Source of the DNA: Pseudarthrobacter cellobiosi
GTDB taxonomy: Bacteria; Actinomycetota; Actinomycetes; Actinomycetales; Micrococcaceae
Reading direction: 5' to 3'
DNA length: 64,000 nt
NCBI RefSeq assembly: GCF_023913755.1
Contig: NZ_JAMXBJ010000034.1
Span: forward strand, 17,861 to 81,860
In this document: positions 17,311 to 28,252 of the stretch, one piece after another
Numbering within the stretch: the first letter of the stretch is position 1
Layout: every line of letters starts with the position of its first letter
Program-made: the position numbers and the translations under genes
The notes under the pieces: generated by a model
The model's database searches: none
Seen by the model: only the letters and a program-made list of their open reading frames with translations
Told to the model about the DNA's origin: nothing

Positions 17311-18501
17311 ATGTCCGCCACACCGCGCTCGACGAGGAGCAAGCCAAAGAATCCGGGATCCCAGTCAGCCCTCCGGCAACTGAACCAGCAACGGATCATC
17401 GAGACCCTCATGAGCGGCCCGTCCACCCAGGCCGAGCTTGCGCGCCAGACCGGCCTCTCCACCGCCACGGTGTCCAACATCGTCAAAATCTTGCAGGACG
17501 CCGGCCTGGCGTCAACCGAACCGATCACCAGTTCCGGACGCCGAGCACTCAACGTAAGACTCAACAGCAACGGCGCGGTGGCAGTGGGAATCGATTTCGG
17601 CCGGCGGCATCTCCGCGTGGTCCTGGCATCCCTGAGCTACCACGTGATCGCCGAGGAATCCGTCCTGCTGCCGCTCGGCCACCAGGCCGAGGAAGGCATC
17701 CGGGCAGCCGTAGGACTACTGGACAAACTGCTGCAGCAAAGCGGCGTGGACCGGACCCTGGTGGTGGGCGCCGGCGTCGGAATTCCCGGCCCCATCGACC
17801 GCCGGACCGGCACCGTAGCGCAGGGCGCTATCCTCCCCGAATGGGTGGGCATCAACATCCTCCAGCATCTGGAGGAAAAGCTCAATATCCCCGTATTCGT
17901 TGACAACGACGCCAATCTTGGCGCTTGGTCCGAGGTCACGTGGGGGCCGCATTCGGGCGTGAGCAACCTGATGTTCCTCAAGATCGGATCGGGCATCGGC
18001 GCGGGCCTGATCCTCAACGGCGCGCCGTACTACGGCACCGTTGGCATTACGGGCGAAATCGGCCATGCAACGATCCACGAGCACGGGCTGGTGTGCCGCT
18101 GCGGTAACCGTGGCTGTCTGGAGACCATCGCCTCCACTACCACCATGATGGAGCTGCTGGGCCGCGGCGAAGACCCGCCCCTGACGCCGGCAGACATCGT
18201 GCGGAAAGCCCTCGCCCGCGACTCCGCAACACTAAGGGTGGTGGATGATGCAGGCCTGGCAGTGGGACGCGCCCTGGGCAATGTGGCCAATCTGATCAAC
18301 CCTGAAGTGATCGTAGTGGGCGGTCCCCTCGCGGGGCTGGGCAACCTGCTGCTCGATCCCATCAGGCGGGGGCTCATCAGGCATGCAGTGCCGGTGATCG
18401 GCGAGACCACCAAGCTGACGATGTCTTCCCTCGGAGATAGCGCAGAGGCCTTGGGGGCTGCCGCGTTGGTGTTCCAACACGCCGGGATCCGGCGAACGTA
18501 G
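17311..18501 (+). CDS. ROK family transcriptional repressor (XylR-like)
   Basis: This 396-residue protein has an N-terminal winged helix-turn-helix (TQAELARQTGLSTATVSNIV, about residues 38-57) and a C-terminal ROK sugar-kinase-like domain. The sugar site is seen in GEIGHATI, and the ROK zinc motif is CRCGNRGCLE. The catalytic kinase function is usually lost in such repressors. It precedes the sugar ABC importer by 130 bp. Similar operator-like sites lie before both units, so it probably represses itself and the importer until a pentose or related sugar binds. The inducer is not identifiable. Confidence 0.9.
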   Translation: MSATPRSTRSKPKNPGSQSALRQLNQQRIIETLMSGPSTQAELARQTGLSTATVSNIVKILQDAGLASTEPITSSGRRALNVRLNSNGAVAVGIDFGRRHLRVVLASLSYHVIAEESVLLPLGHQAEEGIRAAVGLLDKLLQQSGVDRTLVVGAGVGIPGPIDRRTGTVAQGAILPEWVGINILQHLEEKLNIPVFVDNDANLGAWSEVTWGPHSGVSNLMFLKIGSGIGAGLILNGAPYYGTVGITGEIGHATIHEHGLVCRCGNRGCLETIASTTTMMELLGRGEDPPLTPADIVRKALARDSATLRVVDDAGLAVGRALGNVANLINPEVIVVGGPLAGLGNLLLDPIRRGLIRHAVPVIGETTKLTMSSLGDSAEALGAAALVFQHAGIRRT

Positions 18502-18511
18502 CCGTTTTGTT

Positions 18512-18563
18512 ATCCGGCAATTGCGTTAAAGACTTGACGACAATGGGTGTGATCCAGTTTACT
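18512..18563 (+). promoter_or_regulatory. Promoter and probable ROK operator of the sugar ABC operon
   Basis: ATCCGGCA at 18512-18519 is followed at 18521 by TTGCGTTAA, three bases, CTTGACGACAA. Within it TTGACG (18534-18539) can act as a -35 box. After an 18-base spacer comes TTTACT (18558-18563) as -10. A bound repressor would cover the -35 box. Confidence 0.65.
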
Positions 18564-18631
18564 TTTTCATCAGACGTCCCTGCGCTTTGCGGGGCGGACA
18601 AAGAAGTCATGCATTGGAGGCGTAAGGGCAA

Positions 18632-20188
<1,557 letters not shown>

Positions 20189-20236
20189 TCCACTGCAGCC
20201 TTCCAGAACCTTCCAGATACAAGGACTGAAAAAACA

Positions 20237-21520
20237 ATGAACGCGCTCAAGAAACTCTTCGGTGGCGACACCCGCCAGTTCGGCATGATCTTTGCCTTGG
20301 TGGCTCTGATAGTTCTCTTCCAGTGGCTCACAGGCGGCATCACGCTCACTCCGGGCAATGTCATCAACCTCTTCAACGGCAACTCCTACATCCTCATCCT
20401 CGCCATCGGCATGGTGCTGGTCATCATCGCCGGACACATTGACCTGTCGGTGGGCTCCGTGGCGGCGTTCGTGGGCATGGTGGTGGCCATCGCCATGCGG
20501 GACTGGGACCTCCCCTGGTTCCTGGCGATCCTGCTCGGCCTGGGCCTGGGCGCACTGATCGGTGCATGGCAGGGTATGTGGACGGCTTACGTCGGCATTC
20601 CGGCGTTCATCGTGACCCTCGCCGGCATGCTGATCTTCCGCGGGGCCCAGCAGTTTGTTGGCCAGTCTAACTCGATTCCTGTTCCGCGGGAGTTCCAGTA
20701 CATCGGTGCCGGGTACCTCCCCGAAGTCGGGCCTGCCACCGGGTACAACAACCTCACGTTGCTCCTGGGTCTTGCCGGCGTTGCGTTCGTGATCTACAGC
20801 GAAGTCCGACGGCGGCGCACCGCCAAGGCGCTCGGCGCTGAGGTCTCGGAAACGTGGGTCAGTGTCCTTAGGCTTGTCCTGATCTGCGCGGCCATTCTCT
20901 ACGCCACCTACCTCTTTGCCACCGGCCGCCCTGGCACGTCTTTCCCGGTCCCCGGCCTGATCCTCGCCGTGATGGTTCTGATCTACGGCTTCGTCTCTTC
21001 CAAGACGGTGGTCGGGCGCCACGTCTACGCAGTGGGCGGAAACCGCCACGCAGCCGAGCTGTCCGGTGTGAAATCAAAAAAGATCAACTTCCTGGTCATG
21101 ATGAACATGTCCATCATCGCCGGACTCGCTGGAATGATCTTCGTGGCCCGCTCAACCTCCGCAGGACCGTCGGACGGTACCGGCTGGGAGCTGGACGCCA
21201 TCGCTGCTGTCTTCATCGGCGGCGCTGCCGTGACTGGCGGCGTGGGTACCGTCATCGGATCCGTCGTTGGAGGCCTGGTCATGGCTGTGTTGAACAACGG
21301 CTTGCAGCTCCTCAGCGTCGGTGCCGACTGGCAGTCCATGATCAAGGGCCTGGTGCTGCTGGTGGCCGTGGCCATCGACGTCTACAACAAGTCGCAGGGC
21401 CGGGCATCGATCATCGGGCTGATGATGAAGAACTTCAACCGTCCGTCCGGCGGGCCAGGCACACCGCTGCAGCCGGATGAAACCACCTCCACCAAAGAAG
21501 TCATTTCCAGGGAAGCCTGA
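20237..21520 (+). CDS. Multiple monosaccharide ABC transporter, permease
   Basis: This 427-residue BPD_transp_2 family permease has roughly ten hydrophobic segments. The family block GMVLVIIAGHIDLSVGSVAAFVG lies in the first third and VGRHVYAVGGNRHAAELSGV in the second half. The latter is the EAA-like loop that contacts the ATPase. The length matches GguB/MmsB permeases, which are longer than RbsC. It lies 48 bases after the ATPase gene and 50 before the binding-protein gene. Confidence 0.93.
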   Translation: MNALKKLFGGDTRQFGMIFALVALIVLFQWLTGGITLTPGNVINLFNGNSYILILAIGMVLVIIAGHIDLSVGSVAAFVGMVVAIAMRDWDLPWFLAILLGLGLGALIGAWQGMWTAYVGIPAFIVTLAGMLIFRGAQQFVGQSNSIPVPREFQYIGAGYLPEVGPATGYNNLTLLLGLAGVAFVIYSEVRRRRTAKALGAEVSETWVSVLRLVLICAAILYATYLFATGRPGTSFPVPGLILAVMVLIYGFVSSKTVVGRHVYAVGGNRHAAELSGVKSKKINFLVMMNMSIIAGLAGMIFVARSTSAGPSDGTGWELDAIAAVFIGGAAVTGGVGTVIGSVVGGLVMAVLNNGLQLLSVGADWQSMIKGLVLLVAVAIDVYNKSQGRASIIGLMMKNFNRPSGGPGTPLQPDETTSTKEVISREA

Positions 21521-21570
21521 GCGATTCAGGTTCCGGAACCAACACCCCAAAAAAGAAAGTGGATCAAGAA

Positions 21571-22671
21571 ATGCGAATGATTGGTAAAGCAGGAAAGGCA
21601 GCAGCAATAGCTGCGATCGCGGCACTGGCGCTGACGGCCTGCGGACGGGCCGAACCCGGCACCTCCAGCGGCACTACCGGTGGAGCCAGCGGCTTCGCAC
21701 AGGACTCCGCCATCGGCGTCGCGCTTCCCAAGAAGACCAGCGAAAACTGGGTTCTGGCAGAGAAGCTGTTCAACGACGGACTTAGCAGCGCCGGTTTCAA
21801 GCCGACTGTCCAGTTCGCCAACAACGGCGTGGCTGAGCAGCAGAACCAGATCAGCGCCATGATCGCCAAGGGTGCCAAGGTGATCATTGTGGGTGCCCTC
21901 GACGGCTCCCAGCTGGGGACCCAGCTCCAGCAGGCCAAGGACGCAGGAGCCACCATCATCGCCTACGACCGCCTCCTGCTGAACACCGCAAACGTGGACT
22001 ACTACGTGGCTTACGATAACTTCAAGGTGGGCGAGCTCCAGGGCCAGGCCCTCCTGGACGGCATGAAGGCCAAGAAGCCCTCCGGCCCGTACAACATCGA
22101 ACTGCTGGCAGGTTCACCGGACGATGCCAACGCGAAGGTCTTCTTCGACGGCGCCATGAAGGTCCTCAAGCCCAAGATCGACGACGGCACGCTGAAGGTG
22201 GTCTCCGGCCAGACGACGTTCGAAAAGGCCGTCACCCAGGACTGGAAGGCTGAGAACGCCCAGCGCCGGATGGATACCCTCCTGACCGGCTCCTACGGCA
22301 CGGCGTCGCTGGACGGTGTCCTGTCACCGAACGACACCCTCGCCCGTGCAGTCATCACCTCCGTCAAGGCGGCCGGCAAGCCGCTTCCGGTCATCACCGG
22401 CCAGGACTCCGAGGAACAGTCGGTCAAGTCCATCCTTGCCGGCGAGCAGTACTCCACCATCAACAAGGACACCCGCAAGCTCGTTGAGCACGCGATCGTG
22501 ATGGTCAAGGATCTCCAGGCAGGCAAGACGCCTGAGATCAACGACGACAAGTCCTACAACAACACGGTGAAGACCGTACCCGCCTTCCTGCTGCCGCCGG
22601 TCATCGTGACCGCCGCCAACGTTAAGACGGCCTACGCGGACGATCCGGTACTGGGCCCGCTGACCAAGTAA
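21571..22671 (+). CDS. Sugar-binding lipoprotein of the ABC importer (ChvE-like)
   Basis: This 366-residue periplasmic-binding-type protein has a lipoprotein signal: a hydrophobic stretch ending in the lipobox LTAC, with Cys near residue 24. A Peripla_BP_4 fold follows (SAIGVALPKKTSENWVLAEK at the start of the mature domain). Such proteins deliver xylose, arabinose, galactose or glucose to the permease; the specificity here is unknown. The ATG at 21571 is preferred over a GTG at 21559 because the signal peptide begins there. It is the last gene, although in many related operons the binding protein comes first. A strong terminator follows. Confidence 0.92.
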   Translation: MRMIGKAGKAAAIAAIAALALTACGRAEPGTSSGTTGGASGFAQDSAIGVALPKKTSENWVLAEKLFNDGLSSAGFKPTVQFANNGVAEQQNQISAMIAKGAKVIIVGALDGSQLGTQLQQAKDAGATIIAYDRLLLNTANVDYYVAYDNFKVGELQGQALLDGMKAKKPSGPYNIELLAGSPDDANAKVFFDGAMKVLKPKIDDGTLKVVSGQTTFEKAVTQDWKAENAQRRMDTLLTGSYGTASLDGVLSPNDTLARAVITSVKAAGKPLPVITGQDSEEQSVKSILAGEQYSTINKDTRKLVEHAIVMVKDLQAGKTPEINDDKSYNNTVKTVPAFLLPPVIVTAANVKTAYADDPVLGPLTK

Positions 22672-22714
22672 CGCGGTCTAACTAACGCGGTCCGCCGGTC
22701 ACCACCGGTTTACA

Positions 22715-22754
22715 CGGAATGCCCCGGCTCCCCACAGGGAGCCGGGGCATTCCG
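22715..22754 (+). terminator. Strong terminator after the sugar ABC operon
   Basis: Perfect 18-bp arms (22715-22732 and 22737-22754, CGGAATGCCCCGGCTCCC and its complement) enclose a four-base loop. No long T-tract follows, which is common for terminators in high-GC actinobacteria. Confidence 0.85.
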
Positions 22755-22919
22755 CGTCCCAACGCTCTCGCACTTAATGCACGCTTTTCACCAACGCTCT
22801 CTCACTGCCCTCTGCGTTTCACAGCCCAAACACAGCTTCGGCCGTCTTCCCGCACAGCCCCCGACGCGAGGGTAGGAGCAGATGCCGGCCTTCCGCCGGC
22901 CCCAGATCCTAGGAGTACA

Positions 22920-24380
22920 GTGAGCGTCCTTGCCCGGAGTGTTGGCAATGCCTTCAGAAACAAGGTCCGAACAGCTGCTGTGGTGGCAGTCCTGGCCGTC
23001 GCGATCGGACTTGCACTGGCCATGCTGGTGGCCAATCAGGCCGTCGGAGCCAAAGTCCAGGAGCTGAACGCATCCGTCGGGACCGTCCTGACCGTCAACC
23101 CGGCCGGCGGCCAGGGCTTCGAAGGCGGCGGCGAACCGCTGACTGCCGAGCAGGCCGCCACCGCAGCGGCCGTCTCCAACGTAACCTCCGTCGTCGGCAC
23201 CAGCTCACTCCGGCTGCGGAACGCCGCCGAAGCGGCAGTGCAGACGGCGGCCGGCACCCAAGCCGGCCCCGGCGGCGGCCAGGGCGGTCCCGCCGGACAG
23301 AACGCCACCACGTTGACCACGAGCCTTACCGCAGCCATCGACGCTGGCACCCTAGGTGGACGGAACCAGGCCGCAAACGGCACCACCGGAACCACCACCG
23401 CGCAGCCGGTTCGCTCCCTCCCGATCACTGCAACCGGAATCGGCGGCGAAGTGGACACCACCGGCAAGGCCCTTGCCATCACCGAAGGCACTGGCCTGGG
23501 CGACTACACGGCTGAGTCCGCCAATGCCCTCCTGGGAACCACTCTGGCCGAGAAGAACAACCTGGCCATCGGTTCCACCTTCACCATCAACGACGAGACG
23601 TTCTCTGTGGCTGGCCTCTTCGATTCAGGCACCACGTTCGGCAACAACGCCCTGTACCTGACCCTCCCCACGGCCCAGACCATCGCGGAACTGCCCGGTG
23701 AGCTGTCATCGATGATCGTCACCGTGGACAGCATGGAAAATCTCGAAACCGCCAAGGCCGCGCTTGAGTCCGCCCTCGGCACCGACAAGGCCGACGTCAC
23801 GCAGGGCCAGAACTTGGAGTCCGCCGTCAGCTCGCTCGGCAGCGTCAAGAACATCTCGTTCATCGCCTTCGTAGCAGCCTTGGGCACCGCCGGGCTGATC
23901 ATCCTGCTGATCATGGTCATGCTGGTCCGCGAACGCCGCCGGGAAATCGGTGTCCTGAAGGCGATCGGAGCACCCAACCGCACCATCGGCCTGCAGTTCG
24001 TGCTGGAGGCGCTGGTCCTCGTGGCCATGGGCAGCGCGGTGGGCGCCGCCGTCGCCTCGTTTGCCAGCGGCGGCATCGCTTCCGCGCTGATCAGCACCAA
24101 CACCACCACGACGGCGGCCACCACCACCGGTCGCGGGGCCGCCATGGCCGGCGCTGCAGGCGGCGCCGGAATGCCGGGCGGCGGGGCTGGCTTCCCAGGC
24201 GGCCAGGGAGGACCCCTTGGCGGCGCTTCCCAACTGCTGACATCGGTCACCGCCAGCGCCTCCCCCGGGGTCATCGCCGCCGGCATCGCAGCGGTGTTCG
24301 GCGTGGCTATCATCGGCGCGCTGGTCCCTGCACTGCTCACGGCACGCATCCGTCCCATCGAAGTCCTGCGAGGAGAATAG
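22920..24380 (+). CDS. ABC transporter permease, MacB/FtsX type
   Basis: This 486-residue protein has an N-terminal membrane segment (RTAAVVAVLAVAIGLALAML), a large extracytoplasmic domain of about 280 residues, and three C-terminal membrane segments in a FtsX domain (VRERRREIGVLKAIGAPN is the family signature). Glycine-rich stretches (AGPGGGQGGPAGQ near residue 115, GMPGGGAGFPGGQGG near 420) are unusual insertions. The GTG at 22920 has a TAGGAG box; the upstream extension is not family-like. It pairs with the ATPase gene two bases downstream. Such pairs export or extract lipids, peptides or drugs. Confidence 0.88.
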   Translation: MSVLARSVGNAFRNKVRTAAVVAVLAVAIGLALAMLVANQAVGAKVQELNASVGTVLTVNPAGGQGFEGGGEPLTAEQAATAAAVSNVTSVVGTSSLRLRNAAEAAVQTAAGTQAGPGGGQGGPAGQNATTLTTSLTAAIDAGTLGGRNQAANGTTGTTTAQPVRSLPITATGIGGEVDTTGKALAITEGTGLGDYTAESANALLGTTLAEKNNLAIGSTFTINDETFSVAGLFDSGTTFGNNALYLTLPTAQTIAELPGELSSMIVTVDSMENLETAKAALESALGTDKADVTQGQNLESAVSSLGSVKNISFIAFVAALGTAGLIILLIMVMLVRERRREIGVLKAIGAPNRTIGLQFVLEALVLVAMGSAVGAAVASFASGGIASALISTNTTTTAATTTGRGAAMAGAAGGAGMPGGGAGFPGGQGGPLGGASQLLTSVTASASPGVIAAGIAAVFGVAIIGALVPALLTARIRPIEVLRGE

Positions 24381-24382
24381 CC

Positions 24383-25072
24383 ATGATTGAAGTCAAGAAC
24401 CTGGTCCGCACTTTCAACTCCGGCGACCGCACCATCAAGCCGGTCAACGACGTCAGTTTTGTTCTGGAGCAGGGCACGCTGGCGTCCATCGTCGGCAAGA
24501 GCGGCAGCGGCAAGAGCACACTCTTGTCCCTCCTGGGTGCGTTGGACAAACCGACCAGCGGAGACGTCGTCGTCAACGGCGTGAGCCTGGCCGGGATGCC
24601 GGACGGCAAGCTGACCGAGTACCGGCGCCGGGATATCGGGTTCGTTTTCCAGCAGTTCAACCTGATCCCGAATCTTTCGGCGATGGACAACGTCATCCTG
24701 CCCATGGAGTTCGCGGGCGTGCGCAGGACAGAGCGTCGGCAGAGGGCAACGGACCTTCTGGAGCAGGTGCAGCTGGACCCGGAGAAGCAGGTGCGCCGCA
24801 TCAACCGGCTGTCCGGCGGCGAGCAGCAGCGCGTGGCGATTGCCCGGGCGCTGGCCAACGAACCCAAGCTGATCCTCGCTGACGAGCCCACCGGCAACCT
24901 GGACGAGCAGACCGGTGACCACATCATCGAACTGCTCAGCTCGCTCAGGCGTGACCACAACACCACCATCCTTGTGGTCACGCACGACAAGGCGTTGGCC
25001 AACAAGACGGACCGCCGCTTCAGGCTCCAGCAGGGCAGGCTGACGGAAGAACCGGCGCGCGCCTTGGTCTGA
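24383..25072 (+). CDS. ABC transporter ATP-binding protein, LolD/MacB type
   Basis: This 229-residue ATPase has Walker A GKSGSGKSTLLSLLG near residue 38, the Q-loop in FVFQQFNLIPNLSA, the signature LSGGEQQRVAIARAL, and Walker B LILADEPTGNLD. The Q-loop and signature wording is typical of the LolD/MacB/FtsE branch that works with FtsX-type permeases. It begins two bases after the permease stop, so the two form one complex. The substrate is unknown. Confidence 0.93.
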   Translation: MIEVKNLVRTFNSGDRTIKPVNDVSFVLEQGTLASIVGKSGSGKSTLLSLLGALDKPTSGDVVVNGVSLAGMPDGKLTEYRRRDIGFVFQQFNLIPNLSAMDNVILPMEFAGVRRTERRQRATDLLEQVQLDPEKQVRRINRLSGGEQQRVAIARALANEPKLILADEPTGNLDEQTGDHIIELLSSLRRDHNTTILVVTHDKALANKTDRRFRLQQGRLTEEPARALV

Positions 25073-25106
25073 CGCCCGGACTGGTCTGAATGAGAGGATG
25101 GGCACT

Positions 25107-26177
25107 ATGAGTGCGCCCATTGCCACACCGTGGCTGTCCAGCCAGTCCGATCCGGATCCCCGGTCTGCCACTGGAAGACGCCTGCGGTGGGGCGTCATAG
25201 CCACCGGCGGGATCGCGCGGTCAGTATCGCAGGACCTGGCACTGCTCCCAGACGCCGAGCTCTATGCCGTCAGTTCCCGCTCACAGGGCACTGCGGAGAG
25301 TTTCGCGGCGGACTACGGTTTCGCCAAGGCGTACGGGGACGACGACGGCGTGCCCGGCTACCAGCGGCTGCTCGCCGATGACTCGGTGGACGTTGTCTAC
25401 GTCGCCACGCCGCACGCCCAGCACCACCAGTTTGTGCTCGCTGCGCTCAATGCGGGCAAGCACGTCCTGTGCGAAAAGGCGTTCACCATCAACGGCAGGG
25501 AAGCGAGCGAGCTCGTCGCGCTTGCCCGGGAGCGGAAGCTCTTCCTCATGGAGGCAGTGTGGTCCCGCTTCCTCCCGGGCATGCAGCGGGCGTTCGAGAT
25601 TGCCGCGTCCGGGGAGCTCGGGGACGTGCATTGGGTGACCGCTGACCTTGGTTTTCCCGCGCCGTATTCCCCGACGTCCAGGCTGTGGGCCAGGCAGGCC
25701 GGTGGCGGCGCCCTCCTGGACATCTCGGTCTACCCCTTGCTGTGGGCAGTAGGAACGCTGGGGTTCCCGCAGACCGTCAGTGCCACCGGCTTCATTAATG
25801 ACGACGGCGTGGACGCCCAGAATGCGCTGACGCTCGGCTACAACCATGGTGCCCAGGCCCAGCTGACGTCCTCGCTCCTGGCGTACGGTCCGCGGACTGC
25901 CACCGTGGCCGGCAGTCTGGGCTACCTCCAGAGTGTCGGTTCCATCAACAATCCGCGGGAGTTGGTGATCGGCGTCGGACGGGAAGGGCTGCGCAAGGAG
26001 GCGTTCGACGTCGTCGGCATCGGCTACACCTACGAACTGCGCGAGGTGACCCGCTGCATCCAACAGGGTCTGACCGAGAGCCCCGTCATGCCGCTGGAGG
26101 ATTCCATCAAAACGATGCGGCTCTTTGACGGAGTGCGCGGGCAACTGGGCGTCAGCTACCCGAACGATGCCCACTGA
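25107..26177 (+). CDS. Gfo/Idh/MocA family NAD(P)-dependent oxidoreductase
   Basis: This 356-residue protein has an N-terminal Rossmann domain (RWGVIATGGIARSVSQDL) followed by the EKA variant of the family motif (KHVLCEKAFTINGREA). A GFO_IDH_MocA C-terminal domain follows, with the GGGALLDISVYPL block. It resembles trans-1,2-dihydrodiol dehydrogenase-like or xylose dehydrogenase-like members, so a sugar or diol substrate is likely but unproven. ATG 25107 is preferred because AGAGG stands nine bases upstream; ATG 25098 abuts that box. It follows the ABC pair closely and may share its transcript. Confidence 0.88.
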   Translation: MSAPIATPWLSSQSDPDPRSATGRRLRWGVIATGGIARSVSQDLALLPDAELYAVSSRSQGTAESFAADYGFAKAYGDDDGVPGYQRLLADDSVDVVYVATPHAQHHQFVLAALNAGKHVLCEKAFTINGREASELVALARERKLFLMEAVWSRFLPGMQRAFEIAASGELGDVHWVTADLGFPAPYSPTSRLWARQAGGGALLDISVYPLLWAVGTLGFPQTVSATGFINDDGVDAQNALTLGYNHGAQAQLTSSLLAYGPRTATVAGSLGYLQSVGSINNPRELVIGVGREGLRKEAFDVVGIGYTYELREVTRCIQQGLTESPVMPLEDSIKTMRLFDGVRGQLGVSYPNDAH

Positions 26178-26251
26178 ATGATTCCCACTGAAGGGCAAAA
26201 TCTCTCCGTTCGGGTCTATGACTTTCTTGTAAATAGGTTTGACACTCTCGC

Positions 26252-26282
26252 TTCGGATATCGATCTCGTTTCGGATATCGAT
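26252..26282. repeat. Direct repeat TTCGGATATCGAT x2
   Basis: The 13-base unit occurs at 26252-26264 and 26270-26282, 18 bases from start to start. It lies in an unusually AT-rich intergenic stretch (26178-26401) upstream of the secreted-protein gene. A TTGACA box stands at 26239-26244. The repeat may be a regulator binding site, but no convincing -10 box is placed after the TTGACA. Confidence 0.55.
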
Positions 26283-26401
26283 GACTGAGTGACAAATTAG
26301 TAAGCTTGCTGGATTTATTATCCGTTTCCCTAGACTTCCTGCACGCGAGAGTCTTACGCTGTTGAAATCGTTAGGTCTCAACGGTACCGGGGGTGGTACG
26401 C

Positions 26402-27301
26402 ATGGCTAAAGTTAGCTCGCCGTGGCGTGCGCTCCGGCCGCTCCTCCTCGCAGGTGCGGTGACCGCCACTTGGCTGACACTCTCCGCTTCAGCCGCGACG
26501 GCAGACTCGTCACGAGATTCAGGATCCCTTCTGGGCAGCCTCAGTTCATCGGCTTCGTCCCTGACTGCACCGTTGCCCGGCGCTGTCTCGCCCATTCTTG
26601 AGGCCGCGTCACCGGCTCCTGCACCCACCGGACTCCTGCAGCCAGTAGTAGGCAGTGTGGCGGGCACGGCTGATCAACTGATCACCGCCGTCCCTGCGGT
26701 GAAGAGCGTGGTTCCGGCGGGGACCGTCACGGCCGTGGCTGTCCCGATTGCCGCAGTGGTGGATACCGCTGCAAATGACCTGATTGAGACAGTCGCCCCT
26801 CCGCTCACCGATGCCGCACCGGTTCTTGAGCCTGTCCTGAAGCCCGTAGTGGATCTGGTAGATGCGACCGTTCCGTCCGCACCGGTCAAGCTGCCCGAGC
26901 TGCTGCCGCTTGAAGAGATTGCCGTTGCCGGGGATATCCCGACCGGCACTGACGCCCACGCTGCTTCAGGGCACATCACAGCTGATACCACCCCAAACTC
27001 CCCCGGCACTTCCGCGAACCTGCTGTCCGCTACGGGAATGTCGTCACTGCCGGTTCCGGCCGGCACAGAAATGCACGCAGTCCCGGCAGAAAGCCCCTGG
27101 ACCGCCGATCCTTCCACGCCCCCAGCTGGACCTGCTTCCGGGGCCGGGAGCGGCGCATCGCCCTCCGGCGCCTCAGGCTCTGCTGTCTGGCTGGACGAGT
27201 TCGCTTTCAACCTGCCGCTTTCGGAAGCCTTCCCCATCAGCGGATCATCGGAGTACGCCCCTTCACCGGTGTCATTCGACCCCGGTTCCTCACCTGACTA
27301 G
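26402..27301 (+). CDS. Secreted protein of unknown function, alanine/proline/valine-rich
   Basis: This 299-residue protein begins with a clear signal peptide (basic RALRP, hydrophobic LLLAGAVTATWLTLSA, cleavage near ASAATA). The mature part is low-complexity. Roughly the first 150 residues alternate valine, proline and alanine in amphipathic repeats (PVLEPVLKPVVDLV), then comes a serine/proline/glycine-rich linker. There is no sortase motif or transmembrane anchor. I do not recognise a family. The ATG at 26402 has a GGGGTGG box. It is followed by a second surface-protein gene. Confidence 0.65.
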   Translation: MAKVSSPWRALRPLLLAGAVTATWLTLSASAATADSSRDSGSLLGSLSSSASSLTAPLPGAVSPILEAASPAPAPTGLLQPVVGSVAGTADQLITAVPAVKSVVPAGTVTAVAVPIAAVVDTAANDLIETVAPPLTDAAPVLEPVLKPVVDLVDATVPSAPVKLPELLPLEEIAVAGDIPTGTDAHAASGHITADTTPNSPGTSANLLSATGMSSLPVPAGTEMHAVPAESPWTADPSTPPAGPASGAGSGASPSGASGSAVWLDEFAFNLPLSEAFPISGSSEYAPSPVSFDPGSSPD

Positions 27302-27388
27302 TTGAGCCCTGCTGCCCTTTTTCATGGGCAGGACACGGCCTCCAGGCGCTGAACAGCGCCCCACATCAACTTCTCAGGAGACATCATC

Positions 27389-28032
27389 ATGAATTGCAAC
27401 CTTCGCAGGGGGCTGCTCAGCACCCTCTTTGCCGGCGGGCTACTGGCCTTCGGCGCCACCGCAGCAAGCGCCGCGGACACAACCAGCGGACAGGACCTTT
27501 CCGCATCCGCCCTGGTCTCAGCAGCGGGATCGGCAACACCACCGCCGACGTAGCCGCAGCAGCGGACATCAATCTCGGCCTCGGTGCCGGCATCCTCGGC
27601 AGTACCGACGGCGGCTTGGCTGCCGTTGTTGATATCGATCTGGGCCTGGACACGTCCGGCAACCTTGATGACGCGAATGTTGATATTGATGCATGCGTCA
27701 TCATCGGCGGCGGCACCGATGGCTGTGGAACCCCGGGTACTGAAACCCCCGGTACGGACACCACGGACCCAGGAACCGGAACTACCGGCACCACGGACCC
27801 AGGAACCGGAACTACCGGCACCACGGGAGGTGGCACGACCGGTATCACTGTTGTTCCCGCCGGCACCAGCACCGGTTCGGTATCTTCCGCAGCAACCACC
27901 ATGGGCAACACCTCAGGCCAGGGCGGCACCGCCACCCTGGCCAAGACGGGCATGGATGCTTCACTGATCCCTCTCGCCCTCATCCTGCTGCTTGCCGGAC
28001 TGCTGATGCTCAAGCCGCGCCGGAAGGCCTAG
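27389..28032 (+). pseudogene. Frameshifted LAxTG cell-wall anchored surface protein
   Basis: A start at 27389 encodes a signal peptide (MNCNLRRGLLSTLFAGGLLA, cleavage near ASAADT), but this frame stops at about 27551. The rest continues in another frame from about 27525 to 28032. It carries an NINLG/DIDLG-type repeat region, a threonine/glycine/proline linker with a 30-bp tandem repeat, and a C-terminal LAKTG motif, hydrophobic helix and KPRRKA tail. LAxTG is the class E sortase signal of high-GC actinobacteria. One extra G in the GGG at about 27524-27526 would join the frames as LVSAAGIGNTTADV. So a one-base deletion or a sequencing error is likely. Confidence 0.75.
27761..27820 (+). repeat. 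Two tandem 30-bp units in the surface-protein linker
   Basis: 27761-27790 is identical to 27791-27820, and the first six bases of a third unit follow. It encodes repeats of the TTDPGTGTTG type. Such in-frame repeats may vary in number between strains. Confidence 0.9.
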
Positions 28033-28252
28033 CGGACCCCGCACTCAGCGGACTGCGACGGCTAAGACCGTCAACGCACCGGCTCCGCCGTTCGCGGCCT
28101 AGCCAACTGTTCCGATAGGAGGTGGCCACCAGAGAGCTCAACTACCAGCACTTGTCCCTGTGACCGGAGGTCCGGCTGAGAAAGTCCCAATCACTTCTTA
28201 GCCGGGCCGTCGGCGTGCCGGCAGACGGCTTAAAGGATGCCCTACCGGCCGG

